A DNA stretch of 41,147 nucleotides from a virus, in IMG/VR virus record IMGVR_UViG_3300030117_000643, positions 1-41,147 of that record. The stretch is one strand, 5' to 3'. The notes beneath the pieces were generated by a model. The model was given only the letters and a program-made list of their open reading frames with translations, was not told the origin of the DNA and did not search any database. This document shows positions 19,804 through 27,928 of the stretch, piece after piece; the first letter of the stretch is position 1, and the number at the start of each line of letters is the position of its first letter. The translations under genes were made by a program, and so were the position numbers.

Positions 19804-20587
19804 GACCCTTCCTGAACTCATCTTAAAACCAGTAACTTCTCCTTTAAAAATTGGAGATAGCGTAGGCGGTTACGAGCCTAATATTCACGAAGATTGCATT
19901 TTAATAGACCCAGATGGTACTCCTGTGGGTTTGTTTATAAAAACTTTGCCAGACGACTTGCAGAACCTTGTGAATATAGCTGACAGAGAAATACATACTA
20001 AGCGCGTCCCTAAATCAGAAATGAAAAGGTCTAGCGGATTGCATAATAAAAAAGCTGAAGTATTGCAATATTCAACTATTCTAGGTTCATGCCCACCAAA
20101 ACCACATATGCGAAGGCCATACGCTAGTAGATCGTCTGTTCATTCTGTTAAAAGTGCGAATACCTTTGTTAAAGCTATGTATGCAGCGGGAATAAAATCA
20201 TTCGAGCTAGTACAAAAATATATCCCTACTGTTGCAGAAGGTCATCTGTTTAAGATTAGGCAAAGAATACCAGATAACTGGCGATTCGCTAATAATTTCA
20301 GTTCAACTATCTCGAATTGCAATATATCCGCACCAGTTCATCAAGATCACGCAAACGTAAAAGGTGCTATAAATATGATTATTACCAAAAGACGCAATAG
20401 TAAGGGTGGCAACTTACACGTCCCAGATTACAATGCTACATTTGACCAAACTGATAATTCATTACTGGTTTATCCAGCTTGGCGAAATAGACATGGAGTT
20501 ACACCAATTATTCCTACCCATCAGGGAGGCTATAGAAACTCTCACGTTTGGTACGCGCTTGACTCTTTCCATAATCTAAAAAAATAG
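19784..20587 (+). CDS. 2OG-Fe(II) oxygenase, TET/JBP-like
   Basis: A 267-residue protein. The C-terminal domain has APVHQDHANVKGAINMII (183-200; His186 and Asp188 bind iron), KGGNLHVPDY (217-226), WRNRHGVTPI (233-242; His237 the second iron histidine) and GGYRNSHVWYAL (Arg251 for 2-oxoglutarate). This H-x-D...H-G-V-T-P...R order fits the TET/JBP oxygenases that oxidise the methyl group of a base in DNA. Its N-terminal 150 residues are not recognised. The first codons lie in the repeat array and there are three possible ATGs (19784, 19793, 19802). The substrate is unknown. Confidence 0.65.
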   Translation: MTQMIQMTLPELILKPVTSPLKIGDSVGGYEPNIHEDCILIDPDGTPVGLFIKTLPDDLQNLVNIADREIHTKRVPKSEMKRSSGLHNKKAEVLQYSTILGSCPPKPHMRRPYASRSSVHSVKSANTFVKAMYAAGIKSFELVQKYIPTVAEGHLFKIRQRIPDNWRFANNFSSTISNCNISAPVHQDHANVKGAINMIITKRRNSKGGNLHVPDYNATFDQTDNSLLVYPAWRNRHGVTPIIPTHQGGYRNSHVWYALDSFHNLKK

Positions 20588-20907
20588 TGAAAAAGAAAGC
20601 AAATCGAAATGAAAAAGAATTTAGAACGCTAAGAATTGCAGCGCTAATTGGTAAAGGTGCGACAAGGTCAGAACTAATCAGATATACCGCAAACGAATGG
20701 GGGTTGAAGGAAAGGCAATCAGATCAGTATATCCAAGACGCTAGAATGGTTCTCAAGAAAGATTTTGATATTGACAGAAGGCAGTTTACCGCAGAAGTTT
20801 TAAGTCAGCTTGCAAGCCTACAAAAAGAGGCTAGAAACAACAACCAACTACACGTTGCATTAGGCTGTATTAACTCAATGGCTAAGATCGCACAAATATC
20901 AACATGA
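20587..20907 (+). CDS. Terminase small subunit
   Basis: A 106-residue protein with GTG start 20587 sharing a base with the preceding stop. The N-terminal half (KGATRSELIRYTANEWGLKE, then RQSDQYIQDARMVLKKD) is a helix-turn-helix, and the rest is helical (FTAEVLSQLASLQKEARNNN), as in small terminase subunits that recognise the packaging site. It immediately precedes terL with a 4-nt overlap. The call is from domain type and position. Confidence 0.75.
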   Translation: MKKKANRNEKEFRTLRIAALIGKGATRSELIRYTANEWGLKERQSDQYIQDARMVLKKDFDIDRRQFTAEVLSQLASLQKEARNNNQLHVALGCINSMAKIAQIST

Positions 20908-22247
20908 GTATCTTAACTAGAGAAGGATCAGTACTAGATAGAGCAGGCAGTAGTGGAGTTTCTATTAGTACACCCGAACTACTAGAAAGGATAAGAAACG
21001 ACCTACACGAGCCACAAAAACAATTTTTCGATAATAGCAACATAGAGATATTAGGCTTATCAGCTGGTTATGGTGCGGGTAAGACTAGAGCGTTATGTGC
21101 GGTTTGTGTTAAGTTAGCAGCTTTGAATGTAGGTTTCACAGGCGCAGTTATGGAGCCAACTGGTCCATTAATTAGAGATATTTGGCAAAATGATTTTGAG
21201 CAATTTTTAGAATATTACGAGATTCCTTATACACACCGAGCTAGTCCACTACCTGAATACATTTTGCATTTACCTGAAGGCGATACGAAGATACTATGCA
21301 GAAGTTTTGAGAACTGGTCTAGGATAATTGGTCTAAATTTAGCCTTTGTATTAGCTGACGAAATCGACACAGTCTCACCATCAGTCTGCGATAGAGCATT
21401 TCCTAAGATTTTAGGGAGGTTAAGGGCTGGTAATGTCAGGCAGTTTTGCGCAGCAAGCACACCAGAGGGTTTCAGATGGATGTGGAATACCTTTGGATCA
21501 GAAGCAGCGCAAGAAAGAAACGACAGAATGTTAATAAAGATGAGAACGCAAGACAACCCACATTTACCAGAAGATTTCATAGAACGAATGCAAGCAAACT
21601 ACGACCCTAGTATGTTGCAAGCGTATCTCAACGGAGAATTTACTAATCTTACAACTGGTCAAGTTTATGACAGATTTGTTAGAGAACTAAATATTGTAGA
21701 CACACTTCCAGATATTTCAAATGAGCCTTTGAGAATAGGTGTAGACTTCAATATTGGCAATATGAGTGCAGTTATAGGAGTAAAGCTAGGACAAAAATTA
21801 TTAGTATTTGATGAAATAGCGTCAGCCCATGATACAGACGCACTTGCACAGGAAATACAGCGTAGATATCCTGATCGTAGGGTTTACGTTTACCCAGATG
21901 CCACAGGAGGAAATCGTAGTACAAATGCCACTAAGACAGACATACAAATCCTCGAGACCTATGGGTACTCGAACCTTTCCGCTAAAAGTAACCCGCCAAT
22001 ACGAGACAGGGTTTCTGCCGTACAGGGTTTGTTATGTAACGGAAAAGGACAAGTACGTTTACACATATATGCCAGTTGCAAACGCTTAATTGAATGTCTT
22101 GAATTACAAAGTTATACTGAAAAAGGAGAGCCAGACAAAGAAGCTGGCTACGATCACATGAATGACGCGCTAGGCTACTTAATTTGGCGAGAGTTTAACC
22201 CACTATTTGCAAGATCAGGTAAACGAACTGGTGTTAGATTGTATTAA
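20904..22247 (+). CDS. Terminase large subunit
   Basis: A 447-residue protein. LGLSAGYGAGKTRAL (50-64) is the Walker A motif (degenerate, with Gly-Tyr-Gly-Ala-Gly-Lys-Thr), FVLADEIDTV (148-157) Walker B with the catalytic Glu153. The C-terminal nuclease has IGVDFNIGNMS (Asp281) and GYDHMNDALGYL (Asp421). It drives DNA into the prohead and cuts it. The length is usual. Its ATPase domain is intact by motif. Start ATG overlaps terS. Confidence 0.9.
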   Translation: MSILTREGSVLDRAGSSGVSISTPELLERIRNDLHEPQKQFFDNSNIEILGLSAGYGAGKTRALCAVCVKLAALNVGFTGAVMEPTGPLIRDIWQNDFEQFLEYYEIPYTHRASPLPEYILHLPEGDTKILCRSFENWSRIIGLNLAFVLADEIDTVSPSVCDRAFPKILGRLRAGNVRQFCAASTPEGFRWMWNTFGSEAAQERNDRMLIKMRTQDNPHLPEDFIERMQANYDPSMLQAYLNGEFTNLTTGQVYDRFVRELNIVDTLPDISNEPLRIGVDFNIGNMSAVIGVKLGQKLLVFDEIASAHDTDALAQEIQRRYPDRRVYVYPDATGGNRSTNATKTDIQILETYGYSNLSAKSNPPIRDRVSAVQGLLCNGKGQVRLHIYASCKRLIECLELQSYTEKGEPDKEAGYDHMNDALGYLIWREFNPLFARSGKRTGVRLY

Positions 22248-22283
22248 TGGATTACACTATGATTAAAAATTGGGAGTTCTATT

Positions 22284-23708
22284 GTGTATAGCGCTTACGG
22301 CAGAAAATTTACTAGAGAGAGAACTGGTTTTACTACAGACGTAAATGACCCTTCAGCTAGTTGGTTTCTACAAGAACCACACTGGTTACTAATCGAGGAC
22401 TTGGCTGGCGGTACGTATGAGATAAGAATGAAGCATAGAAAATATTTGCCACAAGAGCCTAGAGAGCAAGACGAATCATACGAAAATAGATTAGCTAGAA
22501 GCACTTGTCCACCTTATTTTCAAAGACTAGAAAGAATGCTTGCAGGTATGCTTACTAGGAAACCAGTTAAGCTACAAGACGTAGGCGACACAATAAGAGA
22601 ACAATTATTCGATGTAGATTTACAAGGAAATGATCTCAACGTCTGGACTTACGAAGCTGCGCGTAAAATGATTCGTTATGGTCACGTTGGAGTCCTAGTT
22701 GATACTCCATCTGAAGGAAATGGTAGGCCATATTGGGTTACTTATACTCCAAGAGAAATTTTAGGCTTTAGGACACAAGTAATAGATGGCAAAACTACCT
22801 TCACTCAGTTGCGATTGTTAGAAAAACTAATAGAACCTGACGGAGAATACGGAGAAAAAGAAGTTACACAAGTTAGAGTACTTTATCCCGGAAAATACGA
22901 GATTCACAGAAAAAATGATGATGGAAAATTTATAATTTACGATGAAGGTATTTTATCTACACCTGAAATACCTTTTTCTGTAGCATACGCTAATAGAATT
23001 AGTTATATGGAATCAAGACCACCACTTGAAGATATTGCAGAGTTGAACATTAAGGCTTATCAAGTACAAAGCGATTTAGATAATCAGCTTCACATATCAG
23101 CAGTTCCATTACTCGGTTTCTTTGGTTTTCCTCAAAGTTCTGAGGAGGTTAGCGCTGGACCCGGAGAAGCAATAGCCTTTCCAGCGGAAGGGAGAGCAGA
23201 GTATATCGAGCCAACTGGTAGATCATTCGATTCACAGTTTCAAAGGCTAGAGCAATTAGAAAAACAAATCAACGAATTAGGTTTAGCAGCGGTACTAGGC
23301 CAAAAACTAAGTGCAGAAACAGCAGAGGCCAAGAAGATAGACAGGTCACAAGGAGACTCAACTATGATGGTAGTTGCGCAACAAATGCAAGATTTAATCG
23401 ACAACTGCTTAGTATTCCACGCGGGTTATCTGAATAGTTCAGAAGTTGGCAGTAGTTTTGTTAATCGTGATTTCTTAAGCACTAGATTAGAGCCTCAAGA
23501 AATACAAGCACTTTTACAGTTATATACTGCTGGAACAATTACACAAAAAACTTTATTAGACCAACTAACACAAGGCGAAGTATTAGGAGACGAGTTTGAC
23601 GTTGAGGAAGAGGTAGAAGCAACCCAGATGGGCGGTTTAACAGAAACTGACCCACCAGAGCCTGAAGAAGAAGAGGAGGAGCCTGAAGAAGAAGAGCAAG
23701 AGGAGTGA
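22284..23708 (+). CDS. Portal protein, DUF4055-type
   Basis: A 474-residue protein. GTG 22284 follows a GGGAG site (22272-22276). PPYFQRLERMLAGMLTRKPV, YGHVGVLVDTP, YTPREILGFR and the central segment ELNIKAYQVQSDLDNQLHIS are those of the DUF4055 portals in siphophages. The C-terminus has a helix bundle (TAEAKKIDRSQGDST) and a purely acidic tail (EEEEEEPEEEEQEE). The acidic tail may interact with the scaffold or DNA. It forms the 12-mer channel vertex at which TerL docks. Confidence 0.85.
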   Translation: MYSAYGRKFTRERTGFTTDVNDPSASWFLQEPHWLLIEDLAGGTYEIRMKHRKYLPQEPREQDESYENRLARSTCPPYFQRLERMLAGMLTRKPVKLQDVGDTIREQLFDVDLQGNDLNVWTYEAARKMIRYGHVGVLVDTPSEGNGRPYWVTYTPREILGFRTQVIDGKTTFTQLRLLEKLIEPDGEYGEKEVTQVRVLYPGKYEIHRKNDDGKFIIYDEGILSTPEIPFSVAYANRISYMESRPPLEDIAELNIKAYQVQSDLDNQLHISAVPLLGFFGFPQSSEEVSAGPGEAIAFPAEGRAEYIEPTGRSFDSQFQRLEQLEKQINELGLAAVLGQKLSAETAEAKKIDRSQGDSTMMVVAQQMQDLIDNCLVFHAGYLNSSEVGSSFVNRDFLSTRLEPQEIQALLQLYTAGTITQKTLLDQLTQGEVLGDEFDVEEEVEATQMGGLTETDPPEPEEEEEEPEEEEQEE

Positions 23709-23714
23709 TAATTA

Positions 23715-26042
23715 ATGGCTTTGCCAGATGCAATATTTAGAAACGCTATCGACCTGAATCGGTATGGCAACAAAGTCTCTACTGATGTAGCGCGAAGGTT
23801 TGTAGATATTTGCGTTAGATCTGTTCAAGAACTTGCTGTACTAGACCGCAAGGGATTAGGAGATAGTTATAGAGCTGCAAGACTTCGATCTATAGTGGCT
23901 CAACTGGAAAAAAGTCTTAGTGGGTGGAAAAAATATGCCAATTCTCATGTAATTAAAGAATTACAAGGACTTGCAAATGTAGAGGCAGGCTTTATAGAAA
24001 ACCAGTTGCAAAGAGTGATTCCTAGAGGATTAAGGAAAAATATACAAGTTAATGGTGTAGAAATTAGCAGAAAATTTGCAGAAAATATTGTATCAGTTGA
24101 CCCTACAAAAATAAGATCACGCGCTGTAGGACAGCAATTAGCTGGTTTTTTAGGTGAGACAAGTCTTTCAGATGCACTCGGAGCAAACATAACATTACCT
24201 AACGGCAACATAGTACAAGAGGCATTTGATAAGATCGCTGACAACTCAGTACAGCTATTCAGGAATACTGTACGAGATGGATTAATGACAGGAGAAACAA
24301 CACCACAAATAACACGGAGATTATTAGGAAATAGCAAAGAAAATGATAACGCTAATATTCTACAGATGTCTCAAAAAGGTGGTTTACTAACTAGCCCACC
24401 CATTAATCAGGTCAGAACCCTTGTGAGAACTAGCATAAATCAAGTTGCTAATAATGCAGCTATGACAGTATATCAAGCTAATAGTGATATAACTAAAAAA
24501 TACAGATATACGGCTACTCTAGATAGTAGAACAACCGCTGTTTGCGGTGCTTTAGATGGAAGAATATTCAAATATGAAGAGGGACCAAAACCACCACAAC
24601 ATTTTAATTGTAGGTCTACTATTGTCCCTGAGATCGACTATGAGAACTTACCTTTTGACCCGCCACCTACAGCAAGGAAGCGAGCTACGGCAGATGGCCA
24701 AATGTCAGCTGACACTGATTACGCTAAATGGTTATACATGCAGCCAAACAAAGTACAAGCTAAAATACTAGGAGGTAAATTTAACAAAGATACTAATAAA
24801 TTTGAAGGCTCTTTTAGATATTTCCAAAGATTAGCAAGCAGAGACGACCCAAGAACAGCATTAGCAAAGTTCGTAAGGGCAGATGGAAGCAGAGTTACAC
24901 TAACTCAACTTAAAGCTAGATATGGTAAACCTGAAAATATCCCTATTGTAAGGACTCCTGTACCTAAACCAGCAAAAATTGCAGCAAGGAAAGCAGCTAA
25001 AGATACTTATGCACCTACAGTTCAACCAAAGATTGCAATATCACGCGGAAAAGACATAGTAGCTGGCAGATTGGCTTCATTAGATGGTTTTAGAAAAGAA
25101 TACAAGGGTTTACTGAGACAACACACAACTGTAAGAGGTGAGATAAGCGAAATACAAGATAAAATCAATGCACTTGCTAGAAAAATGAATAGAACATCGA
25201 GTAGAGATAAATGGCTACAATTAGACGCGCAAAGAGATTTACTTATAGCATCGAAGAGACCATTTATAGACAAAAAATTAAAAATAAGGTCACAACTAGC
25301 GGGAATAGAAAAACAAGGAACAATGCAAATGTTTGAGTTGCGTAAAGAGGCTTTAGCTAACTCAACAATTACTAGGGCTGAAGCGAAAGAAGCAATAAAA
25401 AATATGAAATTTATAGGTAAAAAAGAAGGTAGAGACATTATAAAAGCTGATCTTGAAGAGTTCGCATTAATGTTTAATGGTGGTGGTATAACGAAACGTG
25501 GTAGAAAAATTAAGTTTAGACCCAATCAGATTGACACTGTAAAGATTGCAAGTGGTAGAGCGCATAACACAAGTTCAGGTAGAGGCGGTAGTTTAATAAA
25601 AGTACCAGCTGAAAGTACAGGATATTTTGGAGAAAATGATGTAAGAGCAACAGTATTTCACGAAGCTGCGCATAGTCTTGAGGGTTTCAATGAGAAAAAT
25701 GCATCATTAGCTATTGCCTTCAGAAATAATAGAGTTAAAAGTCTGACACCTGTAAGTCCAAAAAACTTAAAAGGTACTATTAGTGACGGATATTATTTAA
25801 GAGAGGCAGTTTTAGCAGATAGTTTTATTTCTCCTTATGTTGGCAGGCCATATAGGACTTCATCTTTAGACACTAATATTATCCCTAAAGGTGTAAAAGC
25901 TGGCGAAATATTTGACGAGGCAACAGAAGTTATTAGTATGGGAGCAGAACATTTCAGCGATCCTGAAAATATGTTTAGGCTATTCCAAGCTGACCCAGAT
26001 CATTTTTACATGATTTTGTCCCTTACTCGCACAACTTACTAA
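23715..26042 (+). CDS. MuF-type head protein fused to a zinc-metalloprotease-like domain
   Basis: A 775-residue protein. Residues about 235-310 carry the MuF/SPP1-gp7 motif: YTATLDSRTTAVCGALDGRI (Cys277) and PPQHFNCRSTIVPEI (His296, Cys299). After a helical linker (450-560) the C-terminal domain has VFHEAAHSLEGF (HEAAH 649-653) and, downstream, FDEATEVISMGAEHF, a zincin-like H-E-x-x-H with a distal Glu. No other head-maturation protease is encoded nearby, so this domain may process the prohead; a virion-delivered effector is the alternative, as MuF proteins can be fused to toxins. Much longer than a plain MuF protein. Confidence 0.82.
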   Translation: MALPDAIFRNAIDLNRYGNKVSTDVARRFVDICVRSVQELAVLDRKGLGDSYRAARLRSIVAQLEKSLSGWKKYANSHVIKELQGLANVEAGFIENQLQRVIPRGLRKNIQVNGVEISRKFAENIVSVDPTKIRSRAVGQQLAGFLGETSLSDALGANITLPNGNIVQEAFDKIADNSVQLFRNTVRDGLMTGETTPQITRRLLGNSKENDNANILQMSQKGGLLTSPPINQVRTLVRTSINQVANNAAMTVYQANSDITKKYRYTATLDSRTTAVCGALDGRIFKYEEGPKPPQHFNCRSTIVPEIDYENLPFDPPPTARKRATADGQMSADTDYAKWLYMQPNKVQAKILGGKFNKDTNKFEGSFRYFQRLASRDDPRTALAKFVRADGSRVTLTQLKARYGKPENIPIVRTPVPKPAKIAARKAAKDTYAPTVQPKIAISRGKDIVAGRLASLDGFRKEYKGLLRQHTTVRGEISEIQDKINALARKMNRTSSRDKWLQLDAQRDLLIASKRPFIDKKLKIRSQLAGIEKQGTMQMFELRKEALANSTITRAEAKEAIKNMKFIGKKEGRDIIKADLEEFALMFNGGGITKRGRKIKFRPNQIDTVKIASGRAHNTSSGRGGSLIKVPAESTGYFGENDVRATVFHEAAHSLEGFNEKNASLAIAFRNNRVKSLTPVSPKNLKGTISDGYYLREAVLADSFISPYVGRPYRTSSLDTNIIPKGVKAGEIFDEATEVISMGAEHFSDPENMFRLFQADPDHFYMILSLTRTTY

Positions 26043-26344
26043 TGGCTACAATTATAAAAATTACTGAGGGCGAAGAATCTACAACAATTACTTTACAATC
26101 TAGTCCTAGTTTTGTTCGTTTCTCTGGAAGTGAAGAACTCAAGTCAGATATAGAGTTTGAATCTAAGTTTGCATACAATTCTGTAGGCCACATCTTGAAT
26201 TTAGGCAATATACATGCACAAGATTTATATATTTTTTTAGTTGACCTCTATGGAGCAGAAAATGTAGAAGTTTTAGAGGGTAAAGAGCAAATTAAAAAGG
26301 ACGACAAAGAATTAGCTATACTAGAAAAAAATGGAGTAACCTAA
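26042..26344 (+). CDS. Small acidic protein next to the head genes, unknown
   Basis: A 100-residue acidic protein (MATIIKITEGEESTTITLQS, then NSVGHILNLGNIHAQDLYIF and LVDLYGAENVEVLEG). Mixed alpha/beta. Starts on the last base of the MuF-protease stop codon and ends on the first base of the next ATG. It might be a partner or inhibitor of the preceding protease domain, since the two are coupled, but nothing in its sequence shows this. Confidence 0.55.
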   Translation: MATIIKITEGEESTTITLQSSPSFVRFSGSEELKSDIEFESKFAYNSVGHILNLGNIHAQDLYIFLVDLYGAENVEVLEGKEQIKKDDKELAILEKNGVT

Positions 26345-26412
26345 TGCCAGCTTCTATGTATAAAATGGGTGGAAAGAAAAAGAAGAAAAAGAAGAAGGGA
26401 GGCAAAAAATAA
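26344..26412 (+). CDS. 22-residue lysine-rich peptide
   Basis: ATG 26344 begins on the last base of the preceding stop and TAA ends on the first base of the next ATG, so the frame is coupled on both sides. It starts MPASMYKMGG, followed by eight Lys and then GGKK. Such length and the exact overlaps argue for translation. A poly-Lys peptide in a head-gene operon could bind packaged DNA or the acidic portal tail. Confidence 0.5.
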   Translation: MPASMYKMGGKKKKKKKKGGKK

Positions 26413-26594
26413 TGTATCAATTTAATACTGGCAAACCAGAGCCAGTTAATTGTCCAATGCCTACAAAACCAAATTTTAAATCAATGTCGAAGATTGAATT
26501 AGAAGAATATGGTCGTACAATAGGCTTGGAGTTAGATAGAAGGCTAACTAAAACAAAACTTATCCAACAATTAGAAGATCATGCGAAAGGGTAG
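26412..26594 (+). CDS. SAP/Rho-N-like small DNA-binding protein
   Basis: A 60-residue protein. The C-terminal MSKIELEEYGRTIGLELDRR, then LTKTKLIQQLEDH, has the helix-extended-helix pattern of SAP-like or Rho-N domains (L-x-x-[YF]-x-x-x-x-G-[IL]-x-[LI]-x-x-[RK]-x-[TK]-K-x-x-L-I-x-x-[LI]). Small proteins with this motif often lie between portal and capsid genes. A Cys-Pro-containing N-terminal tail (NCPMPTKP) precedes it. Overlaps the next gene by 14 nt. Confidence 0.7.
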   Translation: MYQFNTGKPEPVNCPMPTKPNFKSMSKIELEEYGRTIGLELDRRLTKTKLIQQLEDHAKG

Positions 26595-26808
26595 TAGAGT
26601 TAGTTGGGTGTATCAAGGCACTCGTACATTTGGCAAAGTCACTGGTGTAGCTGGAAAGAGAGCTACAATTAAGGGACCAAGTGGAGGAAGTATTACTAGA
26701 GTTGGTACTGATAGTGACCCTGTAATACGTCTTGTGTCTGAATCTACAGGAAATGCAGTATTAAAAAAAAGATCGCAACTAAGGGCAGCACCTAAGAAGA
26801 AAAAATAA
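26581..26808 (+). CDS. Tudor-like small protein (HVA1-type)
   Basis: A 75-residue basic protein, MRKGSRVSWVYQGTRTFGKV, then RATIKGPSGGSITRVGTDSD and PVIRLVSESTGNAVLKKRSQ, ending in a run of Lys. The order G-S-x-V-x-W-x-x-x-x-x-x-x-G-x-V, then I-T-R-x-G-T-x-x-[DN]-P-[AV], then G-x-x-V-L-K-x-x-S-x-[LI] matches the HVA1/DUF2945 Tudor-like domain. Role in phage is not known; nucleic-acid or capsid contact is possible. Confidence 0.7.
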   Translation: MRKGSRVSWVYQGTRTFGKVTGVAGKRATIKGPSGGSITRVGTDSDPVIRLVSESTGNAVLKKRSQLRAAPKKKK

Positions 26809-27080
26809 TGGCTATTACTTACAGGGGTGAAACTTTTAGTGGTTATAACAAACCGAAAAGAACTTCAAAACACCCGCGAAGCAGTCACGCAGTATTAGCA
26901 AAAGAAGGCGATAAAGTTAAATTAATAAGATTTGGTCAGCAAGGTGTCAGCGGTGCAGGCGCAAATCCAAAAACACAAAAAGGTAAAGATAGACAAAAAA
27001 GTTTCAAAGCTAGAATGGCTAAACATATATCTAAAGGTAAGATGAGTGCAGCTTATTGGGCTGACAAAGTAAAATGGTAG
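26808..27080 (+). CDS. Small basic head-region protein, DUF6321-like
   Basis: A 90-residue basic protein. YRGETFSGYNKPKRTSKHPR, then SSHAVLAKEGDKVKLIRFGQ, QGVSGAGANPKT and RMAKHISKGKMSAAYWADKV. This conserved small family (F-x-G-[YF]-N-K-P-K, [KR]-x-I-R-F-G-[QA]-x-G and GK-[MT]-S-A-A-Y-W-[AS]-x-x-x-K-W) is common between portal and scaffold genes; I place it near DUF6321 from memory. It may be a head-internal or DNA-contacting protein. Confidence 0.7.
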   Translation: MAITYRGETFSGYNKPKRTSKHPRSSHAVLAKEGDKVKLIRFGQQGVSGAGANPKTQKGKDRQKSFKARMAKHISKGKMSAAYWADKVKW

Positions 27081-27111
27081 GCTAGTATAGTATTAAATTT
27101 ACCTTGCGGGT

Positions 27112-27816
27112 ATGTCTGAAGAACAAAAGCAAGAGGCTGCGCCTACTGCTAACAATGAAGAGCTGATTTCACAAATCAAGGCTCTAGAAAGCCGTGTTCA
27201 ATCTATGGACACAAAAAACAAAGAATTATTAGACGAGAAAAAGAAATTTCAAAAACTTGAACAGAGTCTAGCAGCAATGCCAGATGGTACAGACGTACAA
27301 AAACTTTTAGAGTTCAAACAGAAAGCAGAACAAGCTGAACTTGAAGCTAAAGGCAAATATTCTGAAGCGCTTCAGGCTAGAGATCAGCAATTTAGAGAAG
27401 CAAGTGCAACAAAAGATGAACAAATAAAAAAATTAGAAGCGAGAGTACGCGAACTCGAATTAATTACACCTACTGTCTCAGCTTTAGCAGAAATAGTACA
27501 CGATCCTGACATGGTTTTAAAAACTAAACTAAGTACAGAGCAAATAAAAAGAAAAGAAGATGGCACAGTTGTTGTTGTTGATGGATATGAAGAAACACCA
27601 GTTGCTAAGTGGGCTGAGAGCTTACCAGATTGGTTAAAAAAATCAGATCCAGCGAGAGGATCAGGCGCACCAGTAGGCAGAAAGACATCTACTACAATGC
27701 CGATAGGAATGGACAAAAACCCATTTGAAAACGGAGGCAATCTTACAGAACAGATGAGATTATTTAGAACAAATAAGCCTTTATACGATCAATTAAAAGC
27801 ACAAGCTAAGAAATAG
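27112..27816 (+). CDS. Scaffolding protein
   Basis: A 234-residue protein, strongly charged and helical. Residues 15-130 form a long coiled coil (ELISQIKALESRVQSMDTKN, then KKFQKLEQSLAAMPDGTDV and KDEQIKKLEARVRELELI), and the C-terminus (FENGGNLTEQMRLFRTNKPL) has the pattern of capsid-binding ends of scaffolds. It lies directly before the major capsid gene, the usual order. It guides capsid subunits to the right curvature and leaves before DNA enters. Confidence 0.8.
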   Translation: MSEEQKQEAAPTANNEELISQIKALESRVQSMDTKNKELLDEKKKFQKLEQSLAAMPDGTDVQKLLEFKQKAEQAELEAKGKYSEALQARDQQFREASATKDEQIKKLEARVRELELITPTVSALAEIVHDPDMVLKTKLSTEQIKRKEDGTVVVVDGYEETPVAKWAESLPDWLKKSDPARGSGAPVGRKTSTTMPIGMDKNPFENGGNLTEQMRLFRTNKPLYDQLKAQAKK

Positions 27817-27846
27817 TTGTTAATTTTAGTGTTTTCTGGTTATTAT
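27817..27846 (+). promoter_or_regulatory. Possible capsid-gene promoter
   Basis: TTGTTA (27817-27822) and TATTAT (27841-27846) are 18 bp apart, four and five of six matches. Transcription from about 27853 would give a 76-nt leader that carries GGCTGCGCC twice (27864 and 27884). The high demand for capsid protein makes an extra promoter plausible, but no experiment supports it. Confidence 0.4.
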
Positions 27847-27863
27847 GAACTGTAACTAGACTA

Positions 27864-27893
27864 GGCTGCGCCAAAGTCTGTAGGGCTGCGCCC
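27864..27893 (+). repeat. GGCTGCGCC direct repeat with hairpin in the capsid leader
   Basis: GGCTGCGCC occurs at 27864-27872 and 27884-27892; the second copy forms the palindromic GGGC-TGC-GCCC (27883-27893). In an AT-rich genome this is a striking G+C block. It may be a leader hairpin that protects or regulates the capsid mRNA. Confidence 0.5.
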
Positions 27894-27928
27894 GCTATAT
27901 TGTAAACATTATTCAAAAGGTTTTATTC

